Below are positions 4,801 through 12,700 of a stretch of 13,992 nucleotides of DNA, one piece after another. A model generated the notes under the pieces. The model was not told the DNA's origin. It saw only the letters and a program-made list of their open reading frames with translations, and searched no databases. How positions within the stretch are numbered: the stretch's first letter is position 1; every line of letters begins with the position of its first letter. The position numbers and the translations under genes are program-made. This DNA is from CAZLHO01 sp964559455 (GTDB taxonomy: Bacteria > Krumholzibacteriota > Krumholzibacteriia > LZORAL124-64-63): positions 1-13,992 of the forward strand of contig CAZLHO010000066.1 in the NCBI GenBank assembly GCA_964559455.1. The letters run 5' to 3'.

Positions 4801-6407
4801 TCGCAGGCTCCTTCGATCTCGGTCACGGTCGTCGTCGCCTGGAAGAGCTTGTCGATGACGGCGAACCCGCGCAGGCCGACGTCCACGTAGTCGGCGCCGA
4901 CCGCCTGGATCACGCCGCCGACGAAGTTGAACAGCATCTGCGAGCGGATCTCCGGCCCCGACAGGGTCCGGCCGCCGTCCTTCTTCGTCCCGGTGATCCG
5001 CAACACCTGCGTGAACGGCACGCGGACGTCCTCGACCGTCTTGACGGCATCGTAGACAGTGACGGCCGTGTACGGCGGCAGGGTCAGGGTCCGCACCCGG
5101 GACACCTCTTCGGTCGTGCTGACGATCCGGCTCCAGGTCTGCTCGCTCGTCTGCGTGCGCGAGGTCGTGAACGCGTCGCTGACGTTGATCTGCTCGGAAA
5201 GGGTCGCCTCCTCGCCGGCTTCGCCGACACCCTCGAGGGTGATGCCGACCTTGGCGGTCACCGAGAAGCCGATCTCGACGCCGAAGGTCCGCACCTCGCT
5301 CGTGAAGAGCTGGAGGCTCTCCGTCGTGCCCACCGTCGTCGTCCTTGTCCGCTGCTCCGACTTGCCGACGCTCTCCTCCAGGGTGGCGCCCGAGCAGTTC
5401 CTCAGTTCGCCCTTGTAGGCGAAGTCGAGGATGGCGGGGGTCATGATGGGCTGGTTGAAGGCCGTGCCGCGGTCCGTCACGCTCCAGGTGATGTCGTCGC
5501 AGATGAGCCGGAAACGATCGTGATCGCCGGCGGTGAGCACCAGCGGCCTGCCGCCGTCCGGCTGCAAGGCGCCGAAAGCGAGGTACTCCTCCGCATCGCT
5601 GATCTTCATCTCGACCCAGCCGTCCTCGTCCTGCTGCAGGACGAAGCCGGCCGGCGGCAGGACGCCGTCGCTGTCCAGCACGATCACTCTGGTTCCCCCG
5701 GACTCGACGACGCCCCAGGCGTACAGCGCATCCCATTCGTAGCCCGTGAAGCTCGCGACCGTGTACGTGCCGTCGCTGTCGGGGACCGGCGTGAAGAAGA
5801 ACTGCTGTGATCGGTCATCGATCACGTAGGTCGCGTCCGGGTCGAAGCGCGATGAGCTGCCCGACTGGCCCGCGACCACTCCGTCGGCGCCGACCCGCTG
5901 GACCAGGTACGGCAGGTCCGACTCGAGGGCCACCGTGTGCGGGACGAACGGAAGATCGGTGGTCATGACGAGCGGGGTGTTCGAGTTGTCGAGCACCAGC
6001 GCCCCCTCGTCGCGGGTCGCCAGCGCCGACTCGTCCGCGCCGGCGGCGACGATGCTCGCGGCGACGCCGGCGGCGAAGGCCGCCAGCTCGCCTGCCGTCA
6101 GGTCGTCGGTATCGATGTCCAGGATGGCCAGGTTGGTGGTGGGATCGACGTCGAGCTCCGTGTCGAATTGCGAGCGGCCGGGGAAGGCCAGGGTCACCGT
6201 CGCCACCGGGTAGCCCTTGCGGAAGATGGGCCGGGTGTCGATGACGACGCCGACGCCGCCGTCGTCCGTATGGATGCCGTCGCCGTCGTCGGGGTCGTTC
6301 TGCGGAGCGGCCGGGTCGTCGGAACAGCCGATGGGCAGGGCCAGCAGCAGGAAGACGCCGAGCACGGCCAGCGATCGCAGGCGCCGGCATGCGAGCAGGG
6401 ACGACAT
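4797..6407 (-). CDS. Lipoprotein with aerolysin/ETX-MTX2-like pore-forming domain
   Basis: A 536-residue protein. The ATG at 6407 has GAGGAGG upstream, and longer in-frame starts would overlap the promoter. Residues 1-27 form a lipoprotein signal peptide with lipid-accepting Cys28 (PIGC), followed by an Asp-rich linker (29-50). Residues about 55-310 look beta-rich and include a possible lectin-like beta domain (190-310). From about 318 (QPIMTPAILDFAY) the pattern is that of aerolysin-type beta-pore-forming toxins: Ser/Thr-rich alternating strands (350-375), a Gly-rich amphipathic segment (372-415) in the position of the membrane hairpin, more Ser/Thr strands (412-440), then TLPPYTAVTV and VPFTQVLRITG. 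Cys303, 338 and 535 could form a disulfide. Its stop touches the end of the MATE pseudogene. The family call rests on pattern memory; another beta-sandwich surface protein is possible. Confidence 0.7.
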   Translation of the reverse strand: MSSLLACRRLRSLAVLGVFLLLALPIGCSDDPAAPQNDPDDGDGIHTDDGGVGVVIDTRPIFRKGYPVATVTLAFPGRSQFDTELDVDPTTNLAILDIDTDDLTAGELAAFAAGVAASIVAAGADESALATRDEGALVLDNSNTPLVMTTDLPFVPHTVALESDLPYLVQRVGADGVVAGQSGSSSRFDPDATYVIDDRSQQFFFTPVPDSDGTYTVASFTGYEWDALYAWGVVESGGTRVIVLDSDGVLPPAGFVLQQDEDGWVEMKISDAEEYLAFGALQPDGGRPLVLTAGDHDRFRLICDDITWSVTDRGTAFNQPIMTPAILDFAYKGELRNCSGATLEESVGKSEQRTRTTTVGTTESLQLFTSEVRTFGVEIGFSVTAKVGITLEGVGEAGEEATLSEQINVSDAFTTSRTQTSEQTWSRIVSTTEEVSRVRTLTLPPYTAVTVYDAVKTVEDVRVPFTQVLRITGTKKDGGRTLSGPEIRSQMLFNFVGGVIQAVGADYVDVGLRGFAVIDKLFQATTTVTEIEGACD

Positions 6408-6512
6408 GGGTTGCCTCCTCGATTGAGCTGGGGGTGGATGCTCTGCATCGAGACGCCCACGCCAGTCGGGGTCCGCTGGCGAATTCCGGGCCGCACCGCC
6501 CCTGTTTCGGGG

Positions 6513-6541
6513 ATGATAGAGGGCTTTCAATACACGGTCAA
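6513..6541 (-). promoter_or_regulatory. Sigma-70-type promoter for the pore-former-like lipoprotein
   Basis: On the minus strand TTGACC (6541-6536) and TATCAT (6518-6513) are separated by exactly 17 bases. Transcription would begin near 6505, giving a leader of about 98 nt before the ATG at 6407. This is the best promoter match in the window. Confidence 0.6.
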
Positions 6542-6682
6542 TGCGCGAGACGCCGCCTCGACCTGATTCATAAGTTTCGTATTGCGCAGGAGCTGATGAT
6601 TGCCCCTCCCTTCAACTTCATGTTCCTTGTCCTCCCGGCGCCCTTTACCCTGACCGCATCCCGAACCCGAAAGCCCGGCCTC

Positions 6683-8134
6683 ATGCCCAGCTTCCTCGAC
6701 CGCCTCCGCACCCGCGCCATGCAACGCCCCGGCGCCGGCGCTGCCTCCGCAAAGGACGAGGGCGGCAACCCCCTGCTCCACGCCCCCGTCGACCGCACCC
6801 TGCTGGGCCTGAGCATCCCGATGATCCTGGCGATGCTGCTGGTCACGGGCTTCGGGCTGGTCGACATGCTCTACCTGGGGCGCTTCAGCCGCGAGGCCAT
6901 GGCCGCCGTGGCGCTGGCCTTCCCGGTCAGCTACCTGATCCACTCGATCGCGGGCGCGCTGGGCCAGGGCGCCACGTCGCTCTGCTCGCGGCTGACCGGC
7001 GCCGAGCAGGACGAAGACGTGCGCAACCTGCTCTGGCACGTGCTGCTGGTGGTGGGCGCGGCGGTGCTGGTGCTGACCCCCGCGGGGCTGTTCTTCGCCG
7101 AGCCGTTGTTGAGGCGGATGGGGGCCGCGCCGGAGGTGACCGAGGGCGCGGTGCTCTACACGCGCATCGCCTACGCCGCGGCGGGCGTCGGGCTGCTGCC
7201 GATGGTCGTCAACTCGCTGTTCCGCGGCGAGGGCGACACCATGTTCCCCTTCAAGGTCATGGCCCTGGCCCTGGGCCTGAACATCGTCATCGACCCGCTG
7301 TTCATCTTCGGCATCGGGCCGTTTCCGCGCATGGGCGTGGCCGGGGCGGCGGTGACCACGGCCTTCAGCTTCCTGGGCGCCACCGTGATGGTGCTGCGCG
7401 AGCTGCGCAACCCTCGTCGGAAAGTCCGCTTCGATCGCAAGGCATGGCGCTGGGATCCCTCGCTGCTGCGCCGGCTGGGCAACGTGTCGGCGCCCGCGTT
7501 CGTGGCCAACCTGTCGATGCCCGTCTCGACCTACCTGATCACCGACATGCTCACCACCCACGGCACCGACGCCATCGCCGCCTTCGGCGCCGCCACCCGC
7601 CTGCTGAGCTTCGTGTTTTTGCCGACCCTGGGCATCAGCATGAGCATGATGATCATCGTCGGGCAGAACCACGGCGCCGGCCGGCGCGACCGCGTGGGCC
7701 GGGCCACCACCAGCACCCTGCGCTACGCCCTGACCCTGATGTCGGCCCTGGCGATCCCGGTGATCGTCTTCCCGCGGCAGGCCCTGGGCGTCTTCACCGA
7801 CGAACCCACCGTGATCGCGGCCGGCGTCGTGCTGGTGCGCTGGGCGACCGTGGCGCGGCCCATGCTGAGCGTGGTGAACATCACCTCGTTCTGGTTCCAC
7901 GCCCAGGGCAACGGCCTGATGGGCATGCTGCCGAACTTCACGATGCGCGTGCTCCTGGAGCCGCTGGGGGTGTGGCTGGGGCTGCGGATGAGCGGGCTGA
8001 ACGGGGGCTGGTACGGCTACGCGGCGGCGGACCTGATCGGCGGCGTGCTGTGCGGGGCGCTGCTCTTCTGGCGGCTGCGGGCCTACCTGCGCGAGGCGCC
8101 GAGGATCACTCCTGCTCCTGTCGACGCAGCCTGA
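6683..8134 (+). CDS. MATE family multidrug/sodium efflux protein
   Basis: A 483-residue inner-membrane transporter with the usual length and 12 predicted membrane helices in two homologous halves (about 36-265 and 270-465). The first helix region reads LGLSIPMILAMLLVTGFGLV; HSIAGALGQGATSLCSRLTG is the loop motif found in the N-half, and the second half begins near LLRRLGNVSAPAFVANLSMP. MATE proteins expel cationic drugs or metabolites against a Na+ or H+ gradient; the substrate here cannot be told. The ATG at 6683 is chosen because the duplicated copy conserves this start and the following codons. There is no strong Shine-Dalgarno (only GAAAG, 12 bases upstream). The 3' end overlaps the convergent TPR lipoprotein gene by 29 bp. 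A decayed partial copy lies at 4471-4800. Confidence 0.9.
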   Translation: MPSFLDRLRTRAMQRPGAGAASAKDEGGNPLLHAPVDRTLLGLSIPMILAMLLVTGFGLVDMLYLGRFSREAMAAVALAFPVSYLIHSIAGALGQGATSLCSRLTGAEQDEDVRNLLWHVLLVVGAAVLVLTPAGLFFAEPLLRRMGAAPEVTEGAVLYTRIAYAAAGVGLLPMVVNSLFRGEGDTMFPFKVMALALGLNIVIDPLFIFGIGPFPRMGVAGAAVTTAFSFLGATVMVLRELRNPRRKVRFDRKAWRWDPSLLRRLGNVSAPAFVANLSMPVSTYLITDMLTTHGTDAIAAFGAATRLLSFVFLPTLGISMSMMIIVGQNHGAGRRDRVGRATTSTLRYALTLMSALAIPVIVFPRQALGVFTDEPTVIAAGVVLVRWATVARPMLSVVNITSFWFHAQGNGLMGMLPNFTMRVLLEPLGVWLGLRMSGLNGGWYGYAAADLIGGVLCGALLFWRLRAYLREAPRITPAPVDAA

Positions 8135-9641
8135 TCTGCGCCTGCTGCAGCAGCGCGATCAGCTCCTGGTTGCCGGGGGCCAGCTGCGCGGCGCGCTCCA
8201 GGTCGGCCACGGCGCCGGCCCAGTCGCGGCGCTGGTAGCGGGCCAGGCCGCGGTTGTACCAGGCGGTGGCCAGCTCGGAGTCCAGCTCCAGGGCGTGGTC
8301 CAGGGCCGCCATGCCTTCGGCGTGCTTGCCGGTCATCAGGCGGGCGTAGCCCAGGGCGCTCCAGGCCTCGGCGAAACCGGGCGCGGCGGCCACCGCGCGT
8401 TCGAGCAGCTCCAGCGCCCGGCGGGACCGGTCCTGCTTGTTGTTCATCACGCCCAGCCAGTACAGCGTGCCGGGATCCTCGATGCCCAGGGCCTCGTAGC
8501 CGCGCAGGGCCTCGCGCAGGTCGCCGCGGGCCAGGCTCCACAGATCCAGTTCGGCGTAGAGGTGACCTCGGCGGGCGCGGGCCATCAGGGGCTCCACGCC
8601 GAAGCGCATGCTCAGGCCCAGGCCCTCGACGGCGGCGTCGGTCCAGCGGGCGCGGGCGGCCTCGTCCACGGCCTCGCGGCGGCGCTCCAGGGCGTAGAGG
8701 GCGAAGGCGTAGGGCGAGCCGGCCACGAAATGGCGCTCGAAGGCGATCCAGACGGGCCACGCGCGGCTTTCGCCGCCGGTGCGGGTCACCATCACGTCGT
8801 GCTTGCGCACCGCGCTGTGGTCGCGCACTCCCCAGGCGTTGAAGGCGTGACGGTAGAAGCGCCCGGCCCGCGTCCGATCGTCCAGCCGCTCGTAGATCAG
8901 GCCGCGGTCCTGGTTGTAGGGAGCCGAGAACAGCCGGTCGGGCCCGACCTCGAACCAGTAGCAGGCGGGACCGTCGTTGCCCAGGCCGGCCTCGGCGGCG
9001 CCGCGGATCCAGCGCCAGTCGAAGGCGCTCGGGGCGCGGCGCTGCAGGTGGTCGGCCACGAGCTTGGCGCCGCGGGAGTCGCCGATGTCGCCCTTGGTCA
9101 GGCCCGACAGGATCAGCGTCTCGCGCTCCTCGGGGCTGCGGCGCACGGCGCTGTCGGCCCAGGCCTGGGCGTGCACCCGGTCGCCGCGCGCGCGGTAGAT
9201 CCAGGCGCGCAGCTGGGCCACGCGCAGGCGCAGGGCGGCCCGGCGGTCGGGGGGCTCGGTCAGCAGGCAGGCCTCGGCCGAGATCAGGCAGCGGAAGGCG
9301 CGGGCGTGGTCGCCCAGGGCCCGGCTCAGGTCGACGAGCTCGAGCCAGACGTCGACGTCGTCGGGCGCCAGGCCGGCGGCGGTGTTCAGGGCGCGCAGGC
9401 GGTCCTCGATGCGGCCGGCGTCGGACGCGGCGTCGCGCCAGGCCGCGGCCTGGGTCCGGCGCGATTGGCGCGGCTCCAGGGGCAGCGAGCGGAAGGCGGT
9501 CAGGCCCAGCGAATCGGGCTGGGCGGCGTAGGTCCAGGCGCGGTCGTAGTCGGCCGTCGGCTGCGGCAATCCGGCGCAGCCGCCCAGCAGGGCCGCCAGG
9601 GCGACCGTCGTCGCGATCGAGAGCAGGAGCCGGTAGGTCAT
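8106..9641 (-). CDS. TPR-repeat lipoprotein
   Basis: A 511-residue protein. The ATG at 9641 gives a lipoprotein signal peptide (hydrophobic core 5-20, LLGGC box with lipid-accepting Cys22); earlier in-frame starts would lack this at the N-terminus. The body is almost entirely helical and Ala/Arg/Leu-rich. The last three repeats (about residues 390-490) are clear tetratricopeptide repeats, e.g. AEAWSALGYARLMTGKHAEG and ATAWYNRGLARYQRRDWAGA. Earlier repeats (about 60-250) are more diverged. TPR lipoproteins act as protein-binding scaffolds at the inner face of the outer membrane or in the periplasm. The gene is divergent from the carboxypeptidase gene, so an envelope role is plausible, but no partner can be named from sequence. 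Confidence 0.85.
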   Translation of the reverse strand: MTYRLLLSIATTVALAALLGGCAGLPQPTADYDRAWTYAAQPDSLGLTAFRSLPLEPRQSRRTQAAAWRDAASDAGRIEDRLRALNTAAGLAPDDVDVWLELVDLSRALGDHARAFRCLISAEACLLTEPPDRRAALRLRVAQLRAWIYRARGDRVHAQAWADSAVRRSPEERETLILSGLTKGDIGDSRGAKLVADHLQRRAPSAFDWRWIRGAAEAGLGNDGPACYWFEVGPDRLFSAPYNQDRGLIYERLDDRTRAGRFYRHAFNAWGVRDHSAVRKHDVMVTRTGGESRAWPVWIAFERHFVAGSPYAFALYALERRREAVDEAARARWTDAAVEGLGLSMRFGVEPLMARARRGHLYAELDLWSLARGDLREALRGYEALGIEDPGTLYWLGVMNNKQDRSRRALELLERAVAAAPGFAEAWSALGYARLMTGKHAEGMAALDHALELDSELATAWYNRGLARYQRRDWAGAVADLERAAQLAPGNQELIALLQQAQIRLRRQEQE

Positions 9642-9674
9642 GACGCCCCGCGCCGTTGGAGTGGGTCCATCCCG

Positions 9675-9703
9675 ATTATGCCCGGAATCGGCTGGAATTG
9701 CGA
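9675..9703 (-). promoter_or_regulatory. Possible promoter for the TPR lipoprotein gene
   Basis: CATAAT (9680-9675, minus strand) is a good -10 box, but the -35 at the right distance (TCGCAA, 9703-9698) is poor. It lies 34 bases upstream of the chosen ATG. Confidence 0.3.
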
Positions 9704-9770
9704 GAACTTGCGGCATCTCTACGCAGACGCCGGCCGCGGGTTGCCGCCCGCTCCCGCGCCGGGGCCTCGC

Positions 9771-9800
9771 TTGACAGCCCGCGCCGCCGGGCGGTACCTT
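9771..9800 (+). promoter_or_regulatory. Probable sigma-70-type promoter of the carboxypeptidase operon
   Basis: A perfect TTGACA (9771-9776) is followed 18 bases later by TACCTT (9795-9800). Transcription would begin near 9807, about 55 bases before the ATG at 9862. The -10 is weak, as is common in high-GC genomes. Confidence 0.5.
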
Positions 9801-9861
9801 GGCCTCGGCCCTCCCGCATCGCATCCCGCTAGGATCAACGCCCCGGCAAAGGAATGCCACC

Positions 9862-11004
9862 ATGACCGCCAAGACCCTCCTCCCCCGCCTGACGCTGATC
9901 GCCCTTTCGTTCCTGCTGCTGACCGCCGCGCCCGTCGCCGCCGCCTCGGTCTCGGGGGACTACCGCTCGGCCGTGCTGATGGACGCGCGCACCGGCGAGG
10001 TGCTCTTCGCCGAGAACGAGCACGAGGCCCTGCCGCCGGCCAGCATGGTCAAGATGATGACCGAGCTGATCGTGCTCGAGCACGTCGCGATCGGTGAGAT
10101 CTCGGAAGACGACCTGGTGACGGTGTCGGCCAAGGCCAGCCGCATGGGCGGCTCGCAGGTCTACCTGAAGCAGGGCGAGACCTTCACCGTGCACGAGCTG
10201 CTGCAGGCCCTGGCCATCCATTCGGCCAACGACGCGGCGGTGGCCCTGGCCGAGCACCTGGCCGGCAGCGACGAGGCCTTCGTCGAGCTGATGAACGCCC
10301 GCGCCCGCGAGCTGGGCATGCACGACACGGACTTCCGCTTCGTCCACGGCCTGCCGCCCGGCCGCGGCCAGCACCCCGACGCCTCGTCGGCCTTCGACAT
10401 GGCCGTGCTCGGGCGCGAGCTCGCCAAGTACCCCGAGGCCCTGGAATGGGCGGTCAGCGACCACGTGCCCTTCCGCGACGGCAAGTTCTTCCTGACCAAC
10501 CCCAACCCCCTGGTGGGCAACTTCCGCGGCCTGGAGGGCATCAAGACCGGCTTCCACAGCGGCGCCGGCTACTGCCTGACCGCCTCGGCCTACCAGAAGG
10601 GCGTGCGGCTGATCTCGGTCGTGATGGGCGCGCCCACCAACACCGCCCGCGGCACCGAGACCACCCGCCTGATGGCCCGCGGCTTCAGCCAGTACACCCT
10701 GGTGCCGCTGGTGCCGAAGGCCGACGAGCCCCTGGCCGAGCCGGCGGCCGTCAACGGCGGCAAGCGCAAGACCGTCGAGCTGGCCTACGCCGACGAGCTG
10801 ACCGTGGGCGTGAAGAAGGATCGCATCGAGGAGGTCGCGCTGGAGCTGCGCCTGCCCGAGAAGCTGCAGGCCCCGCTGGCCGCCGGCGAGGTGGTGGGCC
10901 AGGCCGTGGCCGTGCTCGACGGCGCCGAGCTGGGCTCGGTGGACATCCTCTGCCGGCAAGAGGTGCCGAAGGGCAACTTCTGGGACCGGCTCTTCCGCAA
11001 GTGA
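9862..11004 (+). CDS. dacA: D-alanyl-D-alanine carboxypeptidase (PBP5 type)
   Basis: A 380-residue penicillin-binding protein of the S11 family. It removes the terminal D-Ala of peptidoglycan pentapeptides in the periplasm and so limits cross-linking. It has a signal peptide with likely cleavage after VAAA (residue 28), the catalytic S61-M-V-K64, the second motif S121-A-N123, and K228-T-G230. The PBP5 C-terminal beta domain covers about 285-365, and a short amphipathic tail (GNFWDRLFRK) is likely to lie on the membrane as in E. coli PBP5. The ATG at 9862 has AAAGGA about 9 bases upstream, and the signal peptide starts directly there. It is the first gene of an envelope operon and overlaps the next gene by 4 bp. 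The dacA name is by family; dacC or dacD would fit equally well. Confidence 0.92.
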   Translation: MTAKTLLPRLTLIALSFLLLTAAPVAAASVSGDYRSAVLMDARTGEVLFAENEHEALPPASMVKMMTELIVLEHVAIGEISEDDLVTVSAKASRMGGSQVYLKQGETFTVHELLQALAIHSANDAAVALAEHLAGSDEAFVELMNARARELGMHDTDFRFVHGLPPGRGQHPDASSAFDMAVLGRELAKYPEALEWAVSDHVPFRDGKFFLTNPNPLVGNFRGLEGIKTGFHSGAGYCLTASAYQKGVRLISVVMGAPTNTARGTETTRLMARGFSQYTLVPLVPKADEPLAEPAAVNGGKRKTVELAYADELTVGVKKDRIEEVALELRLPEKLQAPLAAGEVVGQAVAVLDGAELGSVDILCRQEVPKGNFWDRLFRK

Positions 11005-12653
11005 GCCCGCGCGTCCGGTCCGCGGCCCTGCTGACCGGCGCGGCGCTGCTGCCGGCGGTCGTCTACCTGGCCACCCTGCTGCCGGGCGTCGGCTACGCCG
11101 GCGACACCGCCAAATTCCAGTTCGTGGGGCGTGTCCTGGGCACGCCCCACGCCACCGGCTACCCCGGCTACATCCTGCTCAACCACCTGTTTACGGCCTT
11201 GATCCCCTTCGGATCCCTGGCCTGGCGCGCCAACCTGCTGTCGGCGGTCTGCGCCGCGGCGGCCTGCCTGGTCACGGCCCGCGCCGCGCGCGGCCTGGGC
11301 GCGCGGCCCGCCGTGGCCGCGGTCGCCGGCGTCTCGCTGGGGCTGACCGGGCTCTTCTGGAGCCAGGCCGTCGTGGCCGAGGTCTACGCCCTGCACGCCC
11401 TGCTGACCGCCGCCGTGCTGGCCCTGATGCTGCGCTGGACCCGCAGCCGCCGCCCCGGCGACCTGGTGCTGGCCGGCCTGGTCTTCGCCCTTTCCTTCGG
11501 CAACCACATGACCACGGTCGTGCTGCTGCTCCCTTTGATCGTCTGGGTGCCGGTCGTCGACGCGGGCGCGCTGAAGCGATGGTGGCTGTGGCCCGCGCTG
11601 CTGGCCTGCGCCGCGCTGGGCGCGGCCCAGTACGGCTACCTGATCTGGCGCTGGCACGACCCGACGACCGTCTTCCAGGAAGTGAAAGTCCCCGACCTGG
11701 CCGCCCTGTGGGCCGTGGCCACCGGCGAGCAGTTCTCGGGCTGGCTCTTCGCGCTGCCGGCCGGCGAGGTCTGGGGCGCGCGCTTCCCGGCGCTGCTGGG
11801 CCGACTGGCGCGCGAGCTGGGCCCGCTGCTGCCCTTCGTCCTGTGGGGCCTGGCGCGGCTGCGGCCGCGGCGGCTGCTGGCGCCGCTGCTGCTCTTCGCG
11901 CTGGGCACGGTCTTCTTCGCCGCCAACTACGAGATCCCGGACATCGACCTCTACCTGATCCCCGCCGTGGTCGCCCTCTGCCTGCCGCTGGCCGTGGGCC
12001 TGGAGGACCTGACCCGGCGCCTGGGCCGCCATTCCGCCTGGGCCTGGGCCGCGCTGCCGGCGGCGCTCTTCGCCCTGAACCTGGCCGGCGCCGACCGTCA
12101 CGCCGACGTCGCCGACGCCGCGCGCGCCGAAGCCGTGATCGATAAAGCGGCCCCCGGAGCCGTGATCGCCGCCCCCGACTACGCCACCGCCAGCTACCTG
12201 CGCTACTACCTGCTGGGCGAAGAGCGCCAGCAACGCGACCGGATCTACCTGCTGAAGGTGCTGCGCGCGCCGCTGGCCGCCCGCTACGTCCGCGGCGAGG
12301 GCGATCTGACCCTGGTCGACCAGCGCCTGGCCCTGCCGCCCGGCCTGAAATTGTTCGCGATGGACGACGAGCGGATCGACCTGCTGCGCCTGCAGGGGCT
12401 GAACGCCCGCGCGGTGGGCGACGGCCTCTTCCTGATGACGCCCGACGNNNNNNNNNNNNNNNNNNNNNNNNNNNNNNNNNNNNNNNNNNNNNNNNNNNNN
12501 NNNNNNNNNNNNNNNNNNNNNNNNNNNNNNNNNNNNNNNNNNNNNNNCGACGCCGGCTACGACGCCGAGCGCCGCCTGTCGCTGCCGGTGCGCGGCGTGC
12601 GCCTGGAGTACCCGCCCGCGCGGATCCCCGGTCGACCCGGCGCCGCACGGTGA
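11001..12653 (+). CDS. DUF2723 membrane protein, GT-C glycosyltransferase type
   Basis: It starts at a GTG that overlaps the carboxypeptidase stop (GTGA, 11001-11004), which indicates translational coupling. The N-terminal region has the DUF2723 pattern: a first helix, then a periplasmic loop with G-D35-T and GTPHATGYPGY (47-57), then many hydrophobic helices and WSQAVVAEVYALHALL in the loop-helix region. About 8-10 membrane helices precede a soluble C-terminal part from about residue 365. DUF2723 belongs to the GT-C fold and includes TMEM260, an O-mannosyltransferase, so a lipid-linked sugar transferase at the periplasmic face is likely. A 100-N gap (12448-12547) removes an unknown number of codons. 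The final 34 codons to the TGA at 12651-12653 are assigned by frame continuity only, so the C-terminus is provisional. Confidence 0.8.
   Translation: MSPRVRSAALLTGAALLPAVVYLATLLPGVGYAGDTAKFQFVGRVLGTPHATGYPGYILLNHLFTALIPFGSLAWRANLLSAVCAAAACLVTARAARGLGARPAVAAVAGVSLGLTGLFWSQAVVAEVYALHALLTAAVLALMLRWTRSRRPGDLVLAGLVFALSFGNHMTTVVLLLPLIVWVPVVDAGALKRWWLWPALLACAALGAAQYGYLIWRWHDPTTVFQEVKVPDLAALWAVATGEQFSGWLFALPAGEVWGARFPALLGRLARELGPLLPFVLWGLARLRPRRLLAPLLLFALGTVFFAANYEIPDIDLYLIPAVVALCLPLAVGLEDLTRRLGRHSAWAWAALPAALFALNLAGADRHADVADAARAEAVIDKAAPGAVIAAPDYATASYLRYYLLGEERQQRDRIYLLKVLRAPLAARYVRGEGDLTLVDQRLALPPGLKLFAMDDERIDLLRLQGLNARAVGDGLFLMTPDXXXXXXXXXXXXXXXXXXXXXXXXXXXXXXXXXXDAGYDAERRLSLPVRGVRLEYPPARIPGRPGAAR
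12448..12547. other. Assembly gap (100 N)
   Basis: Exactly 100 unknown bases, the conventional placeholder for a scaffold gap of unknown length. It falls inside the DUF2723 gene. Flanking bases on both sides look like normal high-GC coding DNA. Confidence 0.98.
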
Positions 12654-12700
12654 TTATCATGGACCCCGATGATCCGCCGAACCCTCGCCCGGGAGCCGTC

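Noticed and set aside
6408..6530. Upstream extension of the pore-former-like gene by 41 codons
   Set aside because: It would place the start inside the predicted -10 region and put non-hydrophobic residues before the lipoprotein signal; the ATG at 6407 has a strong GAGGAGG site.
10446..11000. Extension of the DUF2723 frame upstream over the carboxypeptidase gene
   Set aside because: These codons are an out-of-frame reading of the well-supported carboxypeptidase; hydrophobic DUF2723-like sequence begins only after the GTG at 11001.
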